A stretch of DNA of 49,494 bases from an uncultured Bacteroidales bacterium (GTDB lineage Bacteria; Bacteroidota; Bacteroidia; Bacteroidales; CAIWKO01). Position 1 is the stretch's first letter. Each line of letters starts with the position of its first letter. The notes under the pieces were generated by a model that searched no databases, was not told where the DNA came from, and was given only the letters and a program-made list of their open reading frames with translations. Position numbers and translations under genes: made by a program. The DNA is taken from assembly GCA_903913285.1 (NCBI GenBank), contig CAIWKO010000046.1, forward strand, positions 1 to 49,494, in the 5' to 3' direction. Positions 7,939-17,123 of this stretch are shown one piece after another.

Positions 7939-9408
7939 ATGGAACCCAAAGGAGTTAATTTTTATGTAGAAGCCGGAAAGCGCGCAGCTAAATGGCACAA
8001 AGAATATATCAGCGGCATGAAAAAATGCCGCTTCGACACTATAGCAGTTCACGGCATTTATTCCATGCAGGAAGCTCTCGATTTCAATCAGGGCTCCATT
8101 ATTGAACCCATTTACATGTCATCCTCTCAAGCGTATCGCGATTCTGACGAAATGGAAGCTGCCCTGAGCTATCAAATACCAACATGGTGTTATTCACGCA
8201 TCGCCAACCCCAGCATGTATTATTTTGAAGGAGCGATGGCTTTGTTGGAAGGCTATGGAGCCGACATCGAAACATCGTGTTGTGCAACCTCATCGGGTAT
8301 GGCAGCCATTGCCAGTGCCGTAGATCCTTTTCTCTGTGTCGATCCGAAAAAACCCAACCAAAAGATGAACTTTGTTGCCACCTGTCAGGTTTATGGCGGA
8401 ACATTTCAGCAATTTGGCGTTCGCAAAGAACAGGAAAAGAACATCGAATGGCGCAAAGTAATCAACTCGAACGATATCAACGAATGGGCTTCGAAAATTG
8501 ATGAAAACACCCGTTTTATTTATGGCGAGATGCCCAGCAACCCTTCGCAGGCTTTTTTCGATCTGAAAAAAGTTATTGAGCTTGCACATTCGCATGGCAT
8601 TCCTGTTATCGTCGATTCAACCGTGGCTACCCCTGCCCTGCTTCGTCCGCTGGCTTTAGGCGCCGACATCGTTATACAGTCAGTAACAAAAACTCTTACT
8701 TCGAGCGGAATGGGTATAAGCGGAGCAGTCATTTCCCGCAAAAATCTTACTTCACGTTTTGGTCCCGACGAAATGAAAGCCGACTTTGCAACTTACATAA
8801 AACTTCTGCCAAACCGCGACAACGGGCCCAATATTTCGCCTATGAACGCTATGTTGAGCCTGAGCGATATGCGGACACTGCGTTCGAAAGTGGATATGAT
8901 GAGCTGCAGCACAATGAAAATAGCAAAATATCTGGAACAACATAAGCATATAAGTCAGGTTGATTATCTTGGTCTCGAATCGCATCCTTTGCATGAACTT
9001 GCTTCGAAATATCTTTGGCTTGTGGATGCAGAATACGACGAAATGTATGGTAAGCCTGTAAACCGTTATGGACATCTGATGTCGTTCCATGTTAAAGGCG
9101 ATGCCATGCAAACCCGCAAAGTATTCGATGGCCTGCAACGCATCTGGCGCGCAACCGACCTGGGTCGAATCAAATCGGTAGCAACCATACCAGCTATATC
9201 GACCCATTCGCAACAAGGCGAAGAAGGCCGCAAACTTGCCGGAATACCTTCGAACCTCATTCGCTTATGCGTTGGCGGCGAACATCCCGACGACATTATT
9301 GCCGATCTCGATCAGGCATTATCTACCCTCGATGGGAAACAAATAAACAGCACATCACCTGAATATTCAGCCGGCGGAGCATCCTCTGCTTCTTTAAGAA
9401 ATAAATAA
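7939..9408 (+). CDS. Cys/Met metabolism PLP enzyme (homoserine sulfhydrylase / cystathionine synthase type)
   Basis: This is a fold-type I PLP enzyme of the trans-sulfuration family. The PLP lysine is Lys251 in QSVTKTLTSSG. The cofactor-binding Asp lies in VIVDSTVATPALLRPL, the SGMAAI strand contacts the phosphate, and YSRIANPSMYYFEGAMALLE is the usual N-terminal signature. At 489 residues it is longer than MetB or MetY (about 390-430), with an N-terminal extension of some 30 residues and a Gly/Ser-rich tail. Adjacency to homoserine dehydrogenase (29-base gap) supports a role in making homocysteine or cystathionine from activated homoserine. MetY, MetZ, MetB or a gamma-lyase cannot be told apart by eye. 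Confidence 0.85.
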   Translation: MEPKGVNFYVEAGKRAAKWHKEYISGMKKCRFDTIAVHGIYSMQEALDFNQGSIIEPIYMSSSQAYRDSDEMEAALSYQIPTWCYSRIANPSMYYFEGAMALLEGYGADIETSCCATSSGMAAIASAVDPFLCVDPKKPNQKMNFVATCQVYGGTFQQFGVRKEQEKNIEWRKVINSNDINEWASKIDENTRFIYGEMPSNPSQAFFDLKKVIELAHSHGIPVIVDSTVATPALLRPLALGADIVIQSVTKTLTSSGMGISGAVISRKNLTSRFGPDEMKADFATYIKLLPNRDNGPNISPMNAMLSLSDMRTLRSKVDMMSCSTMKIAKYLEQHKHISQVDYLGLESHPLHELASKYLWLVDAEYDEMYGKPVNRYGHLMSFHVKGDAMQTRKVFDGLQRIWRATDLGRIKSVATIPAISTHSQQGEEGRKLAGIPSNLIRLCVGGEHPDDIIADLDQALSTLDGKQINSTSPEYSAGGASSASLRNK

Positions 9409-9437
9409 ACTAATATTAATAGTAAAAAAAATAATTT

Positions 9438-10454
9438 ATGAAACACAACATTGCATTAATTGGTTTTGGCACAGTTGGCCAGGGTATCAGCGAGATACTT
9501 TTGAATAAAAAGAAATATCTGAAAGACAAATACAAATTTGAGTTCGAAATTGTTGCTGTGGCAGATTTTGCTTACGGAAATTGCTATAACCCAAAAGGAC
9601 TTAATGTTCCGCAAATGCTTAAAGAAGCAAAAGCCAAGAAAAAATTCACAAAAGATCTTTACAAAAAAGACACCATCACATTAATAAAAACATCGAATGC
9701 CGACATTGTTTGCGAATTGACGTACACCGACCTGAAAACCGGCGGCCCGGCAATCGACCATGTTAAAGCTGCATTGAGTTCAAAAAAACATGTGGTAACC
9801 AGCAATAAAGGACCTGCCGCGTTAAAATATCTTGAATTTAAAAAGTTGGCCGATAAAAATGGTGTAAAATTCATGATTGAAGGAACAGTTGTGGCCGGAA
9901 CACCTATCATCAACCTGACTCGAGGTCCGTTGGCCGGATGCGAGATCACCAAGATCAAAGGTATTTTGAACGGCACTACAAACTACATGCTCACCGAAAT
10001 GGAAAAAGGTATGGACTATGCTTCCGTACTAAAAGTAGCTCAGGAACTGGGTTATGCCGAAGCTGACCCAACGGGAGATGTTGAAGGTTATGATGCCAGA
10101 GGAAAAGTTTGTATTTTGGCGAATGTGGTAATGGGCACTCCGTTAAAAATTGCTGACATCGCTTGTAAAGGTATCACGAAGATCACTCCGAAAGACATAG
10201 AAAAAGCTGCAAAAGCCGGGAAACGCTGGAAACTTATCGGCTGTGTTGAAAAGAAAGACGGTGTTGTTACCGGTTCAGTAAGCCCCGAAATGGTTGAACT
10301 AACTCATCCCCTAGCTGGTGTTATGGGTGCTAAAAATGCACTTACATTTACTACCGATATGCTGGGTGATGTAACCATAGTCGGACCCGGTGCAGGAAGA
10401 ATCGAAACAGGATATTCGATATTGACGGATATGCTCGAGATTAACAGAGGGTAA
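9438..10454 (+). CDS. hom: Homoserine dehydrogenase
   Basis: This enzyme reduces aspartate semialdehyde to homoserine, the branch point to methionine and threonine. The nucleotide-binding loop is GFGTVGQG at residues 9-16. The catalytic-domain signature is ELGYAEADPTGDVEGYDARG, with KVCILAN following and the substrate-binding NKGPAA upstream. At 338 residues it is a short form lacking the C-terminal ACT regulatory domain of 430-residue enzymes and not fused to aspartate kinase, so threonine feedback is not expected through this protein. It follows the PLP enzyme closely and ends 67 bases before the AOR gene. Confidence 0.95.
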   Translation: MKHNIALIGFGTVGQGISEILLNKKKYLKDKYKFEFEIVAVADFAYGNCYNPKGLNVPQMLKEAKAKKKFTKDLYKKDTITLIKTSNADIVCELTYTDLKTGGPAIDHVKAALSSKKHVVTSNKGPAALKYLEFKKLADKNGVKFMIEGTVVAGTPIINLTRGPLAGCEITKIKGILNGTTNYMLTEMEKGMDYASVLKVAQELGYAEADPTGDVEGYDARGKVCILANVVMGTPLKIADIACKGITKITPKDIEKAAKAGKRWKLIGCVEKKDGVVTGSVSPEMVELTHPLAGVMGAKNALTFTTDMLGDVTIVGPGAGRIETGYSILTDMLEINRG

Positions 10455-10521
10455 AGGTTATAAGTTACAAGTTACGATAATCTTTTTTTCGAAAAGAGAA
10501 TATTAACATAAGCTGAAATTT

Positions 10522-12291
10522 ATGAGTTATACAGGAAAATTCCTAAAAATAGACCTGACTACCCGAACCTTCGAGTTTGGTCAAACAGAAAAAAAACTGA
10601 TCGATCAATATATTGGTGCGAAAGGGATGGGCTTTGCATTATTGAATCGTCTGAACCCATCTCCTGAACCTTTAAGTCCTGATAATCCATTAATTTTTAT
10701 CAATGGTCCTTTCACCGGTACTAAAATGCAAACCAGTGCGCGAACTACGCTTGTAACCCGTTCACCACTTACCGGATGTGCTCAGGATTCTCATTGTGGA
10801 GGCAGCTTTGGACCACGATTAAAATTTGCCGGTTATGATTATTTGTATGTCACCGGAAAATCGGAAAAGCCGGTTTACATTTATATCAACGAAGATAAAA
10901 TACAATTTCTGGACGCTACGGAGCTTTGGGGTAAAGGAATTTTCTATATCAATGATGAGCTAATAAAACGTCATCCCGGAGTAGACCCTCGTATTGCAGC
11001 TATAGGCCCGGCAGGCGAAAATCTGTCTAAAATATCATGTGTCGGGGTAGATAAACATCGTCAGTTCGGTCGTGGTGGTGTTGGTGCTGTTATGGGCTCA
11101 AAAAACCTCAAAGCAATTGTAGTTGACGGTAATATTCCTATCAAATATTTCGATGAAGAAAAGTTCAAGACATTGAATCTTGAAGCTACAAAAAATGTAC
11201 TGAACAATCCGAATGTAAAATTCCGTCGTCTGAAAGGAACAATGAAATGCATTCGCAGCTGTCAGAACAACGAAATACTTCCTGTTAAAAACTGGCAAAA
11301 AGTTCAGTACGATGAATTTGAAAAAATAAGTTCGGAAACCACCCGTCAGGAACTCAACTGGGAAGATACAGGATGCTACAATTGCTCTATCCGTTGTTCA
11401 AAATGGGCACGTTGGGATGGTCATGAAATTGAAGGTCCTGAGTATGAAACTGCTGCATTTCTTGGGTCTTCATGCGAAATCGCCGACATCAAAGCCATTG
11501 CTTTTGGCAATGAGATCTGCAACGATTTGGGTCTAGATACCATTAGTGCCGGCGGAACGGTTGGTTTCGCGATGGAATGTTTTGAAAAAGGTTTGATAGG
11601 TGATACTATTGGCAAACCACTAACTTGGGGAAATGCTGAAGCACAGCGTGAACTTTTGAAACAAATGTCGTATCGTACAGGGTTAGGTGAGATCTTTGCC
11701 GATGGTACCCGCGAAGCAGCACTAAAGATCGGAAAAGGAAGCATGGATTTTGCAATTCAGATATGCGGCATGGAACTATCAGGAATCAATCCCAAAGGCT
11801 CTTTAACAATGGGTGTGGCTATGGCTGTAGCTGATTTCGCAAGCCACACACGTTTGTGGATAGCTGAAACTGAAATGGGGCCCGACTTTAAAATTGAAGA
11901 TATACTTCCTGCCGTTTACGAAGGCATCGACACAACCAACGTAAGAAATAGTATGGTTGTCTGCGATTTTTTACCGCTTGGTCTACCTGTCCTTGCTGAT
12001 CTGTTAAATGCAGTTACAGGAAGCAATCACACAACAGAAAACCTATTAAAGATCGGCGCAAGAATTACAAATCTGGCACGATTATATAACACCCGCAATG
12101 GCCGTACAAGCGACGATGATAGTTTACCAGCACGTTTTTTCAATGAAGAAAGTCTGGCCGGATTTATGAAAGGAAAGAAACTTGAAAAAGACTACTTCAA
12201 GACAATCATCAGCGACTATTATGTTATGCGAGATTGGGACAACGAAGGAAAGTTAAAAGAAAAAGCTATTAAAGAGCTCGAACTTGTTTAA
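10522..12291 (+). CDS. aor: Tungsten-type aldehyde:ferredoxin oxidoreductase
   Basis: The enzyme oxidises aldehydes to carboxylic acids, or reduces acids in reverse, with ferredoxin as electron partner, using a tungsto-bispterin and one 4Fe-4S cluster. The 589-residue protein starts with the family strand YTGKFLKIDLTTR. It has the pterin-binding stretches FTGTKMQTSARTTL and KHRQFGRGGVGAVMGSKNLK. The cluster ligands are Cys285-X2-Cys288-X3-Cys292 (CYNCSIRC) plus Cys481 in VVCDFLP, the same spacing as in the Pyrococcus enzyme. The gene converges on aldehyde dehydrogenase and shares a terminator with it. It indicates anaerobic, ferredoxin-based metabolism. The substrate range is not readable. 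Confidence 0.93.
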   Translation: MSYTGKFLKIDLTTRTFEFGQTEKKLIDQYIGAKGMGFALLNRLNPSPEPLSPDNPLIFINGPFTGTKMQTSARTTLVTRSPLTGCAQDSHCGGSFGPRLKFAGYDYLYVTGKSEKPVYIYINEDKIQFLDATELWGKGIFYINDELIKRHPGVDPRIAAIGPAGENLSKISCVGVDKHRQFGRGGVGAVMGSKNLKAIVVDGNIPIKYFDEEKFKTLNLEATKNVLNNPNVKFRRLKGTMKCIRSCQNNEILPVKNWQKVQYDEFEKISSETTRQELNWEDTGCYNCSIRCSKWARWDGHEIEGPEYETAAFLGSSCEIADIKAIAFGNEICNDLGLDTISAGGTVGFAMECFEKGLIGDTIGKPLTWGNAEAQRELLKQMSYRTGLGEIFADGTREAALKIGKGSMDFAIQICGMELSGINPKGSLTMGVAMAVADFASHTRLWIAETEMGPDFKIEDILPAVYEGIDTTNVRNSMVVCDFLPLGLPVLADLLNAVTGSNHTTENLLKIGARITNLARLYNTRNGRTSDDDSLPARFFNEESLAGFMKGKKLEKDYFKTIISDYYVMRDWDNEGKLKEKAIKELELV

Positions 12292-12304
12292 AACAATCCT
12301 CCAA

Positions 12305-12342
12305 AAAAGAAAAAGCCATTCAAATGAATGGCTTTTTCTTTT
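12305..12342. terminator. Bidirectional terminator between aor and aldehyde dehydrogenase
   Basis: A perfect 17-bp stem (12305-12321 with 12326-12342) around an AAAT loop, with A-rich and T-rich outer arms, can stop transcription from both sides. It sits between the convergent stops at 12291 and 12346. Confidence 0.88.
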
Positions 12343-12345
12343 ATG

Positions 12346-13761
12346 CTATATTTGGGTAATACAAATTACTTTGGGCTCTGTCATTTCTTGCAAAGCAAAC
12401 TTAATACCTTCTCTTCCCAGTCCTGAGTTTTTTATTCCACCAAATGGCATCGAATCCAAACGATAATCTGTGGATTCGTTAATCATTACTCCACCACAAT
12501 CCAGCTCATATGCCGCCTTAAAGGCAATATTTATATCCGCTGTAAAAACTCCTGCCAATAATCCATAATTGAGACTGTTCGATTTTTCAATACCTTCCTC
12601 AAGAGTGCTTATTCTGTATAGATTTACAGCCGGTCCGAAGACTTCTTCATAATGTATAGTAGCAGTTTCAGGAACATTTTCCAAAACTGTTGGCTCCATC
12701 AAAGCTCCTGTTCTTTTTCCACCACATAAACATTTTGCACCCATTTCAACAGCTTCCTTAACCCAACGTTCAACCCTGATAGCTTCCTTCTCTGTGATCA
12801 TGGGTCCCATGTCAGTGTCATCCTGCAGTTTGTTACCAATTTTATACTTCAATGTTCTCTCAACAAATTTATCCCTAAAAACATCATAAATTTCGTCATG
12901 AATATAAATTCTTTGAACTCCGATACAATTTTGTCCCGCAGCCCAAAATGCACCCGAAACACATGAATCAACAGCATAATCGATATTGGTATCTTTCCAA
13001 ACAATAACAGGTGAATTGGATCCTAACTCCATTCCAATTTTCTTAATTCCTGCCATAGAAGCAACTTCTTTCCCAGCTTCAACTCCTCCGGTGAACGAAA
13101 CCATCCTTACTCTATCATCTTTTACCAATATCGGCCCAATTTCACTGCCATTTCCTGTAATCACCTGAAGACATTCCGCAGGCAAGCCTGACTCCAGAAA
13201 TGCTTGGGCAAGTTTAATTGCCGATAAAGGAGTTACCGTTGCCGGTTTCAGTATCACACTATTGCCTCCTGCAAAAGCAGGTCCTAATTTATGAGCCACC
13301 AAATTCAACGGATCGTTGAAGGGTGTTATTGCAAGAATAATTCCGATTGGAAAACGGTAATAATATCCGAATTTGTTTTCACCACCTGGAAAAGAATCAA
13401 ACGGAATGGTTTCTCCTTGTATCCTTTTCGATTCTTCAGCCGAAACCCGAAGTGTATTAACGCATCTTCTGGCTTCTTTTCTGGCTTCCTTAATTGTTTT
13501 TGAACCTTCTCTTGCAATAGTAATTGCAAAATCTTCAAGATTCCTTTCAACATACTCAGCAGTTTTAAATAGGATATTTGCCCTTTCGTGCACTTTAAGG
13601 CTTTTTGAAATCTTAAAACCTTTTTCGGCTGATTTTAAAGCTACCAAAGCATCCTCTTTGTCTGCTTTTGGAACAGTGTCAATAACAGAGTTGTCAAATG
13701 GATCATAAACATTGATCTTTTCTTTTTTGTCAATCCATTTTCCATCAATAAACATTTGCAT
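12346..13761 (-). CDS. NAD(P)-dependent aldehyde dehydrogenase (lactaldehyde/GapN-like)
   Basis: The 471-residue protein has the complete ALDH architecture: N149 in AITPFNDPLNLVAHK, the cofactor region LKPATVTPLSAIKLA, general base Glu245 in GMELGSNSP, nucleophile Cys279 in GQNCIG, and the late EEVFGPAV and MPFGGIKNSGLGREG motifs. The FNDPLNLVAHK form is usual in the lactaldehyde / non-phosphorylating glyceraldehyde-3-phosphate dehydrogenase branch. The substrate cannot be fixed by eye. The gene starts 26 bases after pruA, so the two are probably one transcript. It faces the AOR gene, suggesting overlapping aldehyde substrates with different electron acceptors. Confidence 0.9.
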   Translation of the reverse strand: MQMFIDGKWIDKKEKINVYDPFDNSVIDTVPKADKEDALVALKSAEKGFKISKSLKVHERANILFKTAEYVERNLEDFAITIAREGSKTIKEARKEARRCVNTLRVSAEESKRIQGETIPFDSFPGGENKFGYYYRFPIGIILAITPFNDPLNLVAHKLGPAFAGGNSVILKPATVTPLSAIKLAQAFLESGLPAECLQVITGNGSEIGPILVKDDRVRMVSFTGGVEAGKEVASMAGIKKIGMELGSNSPVIVWKDTNIDYAVDSCVSGAFWAAGQNCIGVQRIYIHDEIYDVFRDKFVERTLKYKIGNKLQDDTDMGPMITEKEAIRVERWVKEAVEMGAKCLCGGKRTGALMEPTVLENVPETATIHYEEVFGPAVNLYRISTLEEGIEKSNSLNYGLLAGVFTADINIAFKAAYELDCGGVMINESTDYRLDSMPFGGIKNSGLGREGIKFALQEMTEPKVICITQI

Positions 13762-13787
13762 AAATAAAAGTTTTTTCGGTTAGTAAT

Positions 13788-15416
13788 TTATTTTTCCATA
13801 TAAGGATATTTATAATCAGTTGCAGGCAATAACGTTTCTTTTATAGTACGGGGACTAATCCATCTCAGTAAATTTAAATGACTTCCTGCTTTATCGTTGG
13901 TTCCCGAACAACGTGCACCTCCAAAAGGTTGCTGACCCACCATAGCTCCCGAAGGTTTATCGTTGATATAAAAATTACCGGCCGAATACCTGAGTTTACG
14001 ACATGCAATGCCCATAGCATATTTATCGTTACTAAAAATCGAACCTGTTAATGCATATCGTGATGTTTGATCACAAATCTCGAGTGTTTTTTCAAAGTTT
14101 TTATCCTCGTAAACATAAATGGTCATCACAGGTCCGAATATCTCTTCTTCCATCGTCAAGAAATGTGGATTTTCTGTTTGAATAACCGTTGGTTTTACAA
14201 AGTATCCTTCTCTCTTGTCGCCTGTTCCGCCTGCCAGTATTTTTGCTTCGCTCGAATTTTTCGCTTTTCCGATGTACGACATAATATTGTCGAACGAATT
14301 TTCATCAATTACAGCATTCACAAAATTGTTCAGATCTCTAACATCACCCATTTTTATATCCGAGATCATATCCAGCATTATGTTTTTCGTCTCATTCCAA
14401 ATTGATTTTGGAATATAGGCTCTCGAGGCTGCCGAACATTTTTGTCCCTGATATTCAAATGCACCTCTAACAATGGCTGTTGCCAATTCAAGAGGATTAG
14501 CCGAACTATGAGCAAATATAAAATCTTTACCTCCCGTTTCTCCAACCAGTTTTGGATACGATTTATAATTATGTAGTTTTTCTGTCACTTCATTCCACAA
14601 ATGATCAAAAGTTTGATTCGATCCTGTAAAATGGATTCCTGCCATATCTTTATGATTCAATACAACGTCGCTGATTAACGAACCACTGCCAGGTACAAAA
14701 TTTATGACTCCATCAGGCAATCCTGCTTCCTTAAATACTTTCATCAGATAATAATTTGAAAGCAGCGAGGTTGTGGCTGGCTTCCATACTGTGGTATTTC
14801 CCATCAAGGCAACACAAGTGTTAAGATTTGATGCTATTGCTGTAAAATTAAACGGAGTGATCGTATATATAAAACCTTCCAGCGGTCTATATTCCAATCT
14901 GTTTATTGAATAATTATCCGAATGGGGTTGCTCTTTATAGATCAGCGAAGCAAAATGAACATTGAACCTCAAATAATCTATCACTTCACAAGCAGCATCT
15001 ATTTCAGCCTGAAATACATTCTTACCTTGGCCTAACATGGTAGCGGCGTTAATTACATACCTATATTTTGTTGAAAGCAGATCCGCTGCTTTCAACAAAA
15101 TAGATGATCGGTCTATCCACGATAAGTTCATCCAACATTCCTTTGCCTCCAACGCACTTTTTATTGCCAGTTGCACTTCCTTATCAGTAGCCATATGATA
15201 TTCTGCTAAAACATGTCCATGAGCATGTGGCATCACGACCTTTCCTGTTTTACCGGTTCTAATCTCTTTGCCACCAATAATCAAGGGTATTTCTATTTTT
15301 TCAGAAGCCTGTTTTTTAAGTTCTTTTTCTAGCTCAACTCGTTCCTTACTTCCTTTCATATAAGGCAATATTGCCTCATTTTGTGGGTTCTCAAATACAA
15401 AGACTGCGTTATTCAT
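13788..15416 (-). CDS. pruA: 1-pyrroline-5-carboxylate dehydrogenase
   Basis: This enzyme oxidises glutamate semialdehyde / pyrroline-5-carboxylate to glutamate with NAD, the second step of proline catabolism, and also links ornithine to glutamate. The 542 residues fit the single-domain (eukaryote-like) P5CDH group. Key motifs are TPFNFTAIASNL, WKPATTSLLSNY, the base in VGETGGKDF, the nucleophile in YQGQKCSAASR, EEEIFGPVMTIYVY, and QPFGGARCSGTNDKAG near the end. No proline dehydrogenase is adjacent. It is first in a probable two-gene operon with an aldehyde dehydrogenase, and a TACTTTTG box lies 62 bases upstream. Confidence 0.94.
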   Translation of the reverse strand: MNNAVFVFENPQNEAILPYMKGSKERVELEKELKKQASEKIEIPLIIGGKEIRTGKTGKVVMPHAHGHVLAEYHMATDKEVQLAIKSALEAKECWMNLSWIDRSSILLKAADLLSTKYRYVINAATMLGQGKNVFQAEIDAACEVIDYLRFNVHFASLIYKEQPHSDNYSINRLEYRPLEGFIYTITPFNFTAIASNLNTCVALMGNTTVWKPATTSLLSNYYLMKVFKEAGLPDGVINFVPGSGSLISDVVLNHKDMAGIHFTGSNQTFDHLWNEVTEKLHNYKSYPKLVGETGGKDFIFAHSSANPLELATAIVRGAFEYQGQKCSAASRAYIPKSIWNETKNIMLDMISDIKMGDVRDLNNFVNAVIDENSFDNIMSYIGKAKNSSEAKILAGGTGDKREGYFVKPTVIQTENPHFLTMEEEIFGPVMTIYVYEDKNFEKTLEICDQTSRYALTGSIFSNDKYAMGIACRKLRYSAGNFYINDKPSGAMVGQQPFGGARCSGTNDKAGSHLNLLRWISPRTIKETLLPATDYKYPYMEK

Positions 15417-15477
15417 TTTAGTATGGTTTTTATAAGTGGTTACTATTTTCGTTATGCATAATTATACATATCGAGCG

Positions 15478-15485
15478 CAAAAGTA
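15478..15485 (-). promoter_or_regulatory. -7 promoter box for pruA
   Basis: Read on the minus strand this is TACTTTTG, an exact TANNTTTG box, 62 bases before the pruA ATG. A T-rich stretch ending in C, rather than TTG, occupies the -33 position. Confidence 0.5.
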
Positions 15486-15608
15486 ATTATTTTTTCAAAA
15501 TTCTTTGAAAAAATCCTTTTTATAAAATTACGATATTTTTAGTGGGAAAACAAGTTTATTTATAAATATTCCAAATAAACTTGTTACTTTTTGGATTTTG
15601 CAGAGTAA

Positions 15609-16706
15609 TTATTTCGTATTTTTATCGGGCACCAATTCCTTATATTTTTTCCAGAAAGTCCACATGGCTTCCGAACGGGCATCCGATTGCAACGATGTGA
15701 TAATGTTTTTTTCCGTTTGTTTAATATTTAATATCAATACATCAAGATATGCCAAGTCATTAATAAGCATGGTATGAGAAAATAAAGACATTTCCCATTT
15801 AACTTTTTCTCCGGTCTTTATGTTCTTGGTATCAGCAAAATTCATCGGTATAAATAGCTGAGAAGCTGCTTCTGGATTAATTATTGCTTTTATCGAATCG
15901 TTCATGGCTAACATTCGTTTTTTTATCTCAAATGCTTTGGCTTTGGTAACATCCTCTGTTTTTCCAACAAAATAAGCAGTGGGTTCCTTAAAATTATCCC
16001 TCTCAGAAAGTTCGTCCAAATTCAGTTTCTTCCAGTCGTCTTCTTTTTTTGTAAGTTGCGTAACTTCGGTTTTACAATTATTCAGGAAATCGATCAGGCT
16101 ATCGCTCAAATGTTTTATTTTTACGGCTTTCGAGTATTTGGTTGAAAATTGAGCAGGAAACTGGCTTTTATTCAGATCGAAGTCGGTCATCAAACGAAGC
16201 ATAGAACTATCTGCTGATGCCGTCATGGTTCGCACCTGAATATCCGAATTTGAAATAGCTTCAAATATCTTATTGCTCATATTACGGTTCCCGTATGCAA
16301 AAACAAGAGCCAAAATAATCACGGGAGTAACAACCTTCCCAATTGCACTTTTTTCAGGATATTTTTTCCTTACAATGCTGTATTTTATCGGTAAATACCC
16401 CAACACAAAAAGAATAAGCCCGATTGCCTGCAAAATAATTGCTAAGGGATAATGCAATACTCCGAACATAATTCCAAATGCCAACCAAAAATAGGCAACA
16501 TTTTTAATAATATGCATCACCTTTTCCAATCCTTGAGAATCTTTTGCTTTCAAGATAGTGGAAAAAACCAAAAAGAGGGTGAGCATAACGCTTATACCAA
16601 ATATCAGCATGATATTTGCTCCCGGAAAATGCCAGGTTTTACAAATAACTCCTGCTACTATTATTAATGCAGTCAGGATTCCGATTGTTTCAGTTGTTTT
16701 TTTCAT
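15609..16706 (-). CDS. GldL-like membrane hairpins joined to a GldM-like periplasmic domain
   Basis: The first 150 residues are membrane segments. The first pair (about 8-50) carries CKTWHFPGANIML, which resembles the GldL signature FK-x-x-H-x-PGA with Lys23 and His26 kept. A second similar hairpin (GVLHYPLAIILQAIGL) follows near residue 82. After a last membrane segment (about 128-144) comes an extracytoplasmic helical domain to the end. Its pattern, including KWEMSLFSHTMLINDLAYLD followed by a helix with a Lys-Thr-Glu, resembles the N-terminal domain of GldM. In T9SS, GldL and GldM are separate proteins forming a proton-driven motor; here similar parts seem to be in one chain. The membrane Glu of GldL has no equivalent. 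The gene starts 18 bases after a cupin gene. Function is inferred only. Confidence 0.6.
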   Translation of the reverse strand: MKKTTETIGILTALIIVAGVICKTWHFPGANIMLIFGISVMLTLFLVFSTILKAKDSQGLEKVMHIIKNVAYFWLAFGIMFGVLHYPLAIILQAIGLILFVLGYLPIKYSIVRKKYPEKSAIGKVVTPVIILALVFAYGNRNMSNKIFEAISNSDIQVRTMTASADSSMLRLMTDFDLNKSQFPAQFSTKYSKAVKIKHLSDSLIDFLNNCKTEVTQLTKKEDDWKKLNLDELSERDNFKEPTAYFVGKTEDVTKAKAFEIKKRMLAMNDSIKAIINPEAASQLFIPMNFADTKNIKTGEKVKWEMSLFSHTMLINDLAYLDVLILNIKQTEKNIITSLQSDARSEAMWTFWKKYKELVPDKNTK

Positions 16707-16724
16707 GGATTTGAATTTTATGAT

Positions 16725-17054
16725 TTAACTTTTGATCATGGTTAGTACCATTTTGAATTTTTCGGAAGCTTGCAATGCATGAGGGATATTGGCAGGCATG
16801 ATAATACTTTGCCCGGCATGCAAAAGGTGCGGAATTTTGTTGATAAAAATTTCAGCACTTCCATCCACTATCATCACCATGGCATCGAAAGGGGCTGTAT
16901 GTTCGCTCAGACCTTCACCTTTATCGAATGCAAAAACCGTTACAGTGCCGGTTTGTTTTTTTATAATAGTGCGGCTCACCACGGCTCCGGGAGCATAATC
17001 TACAATTTCTGAAAACTGAAAAGTTTGTGCGCGTTCAAATTCGTTCGTTTCCAT
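16725..17054 (-). CDS. Small cupin-domain protein
   Basis: The 109 residues form a single cupin_2 barrel. The first motif, EHTAPFDAMVMIVDGSAEIF, keeps only part of the usual G-x5-H-x-H-x3,4-E-x6-G: one His (EHTAPF), Asp in place of the Glu, and the closing G. The second motif is GQSIIMPANIPHALQA, with the usual Pro and His. Metal binding is therefore uncertain. Such proteins are stand-alone cytoplasmic cupins, often in stress or anaerobic gene settings, with no assigned reaction. The gene ends 18 bases before the GldL/GldM-like gene, suggesting a shared transcript. A TATTTTTG box (plus-strand 17082-17089) lies upstream. Confidence 0.85.
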   Translation of the reverse strand: METNEFERAQTFQFSEIVDYAPGAVVSRTIIKKQTGTVTVFAFDKGEGLSEHTAPFDAMVMIVDGSAEIFINKIPHLLHAGQSIIMPANIPHALQASEKFKMVLTMIKS

Positions 17055-17081
17055 GGTTTATCCTTTTTTATTTACAGCACT

Positions 17082-17089
17082 CAAAAATA
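17082..17089 (-). promoter_or_regulatory. -7 promoter box for the cupin gene
   Basis: On the minus strand this reads TATTTTTG, matching TANNTTTG, 27 bases before the cupin ATG. The -33 part is not clear. Confidence 0.45.
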
Positions 17090-17123
17090 ACAATTAAACA
17101 GAATCAAATCGAAAAATAAACGA

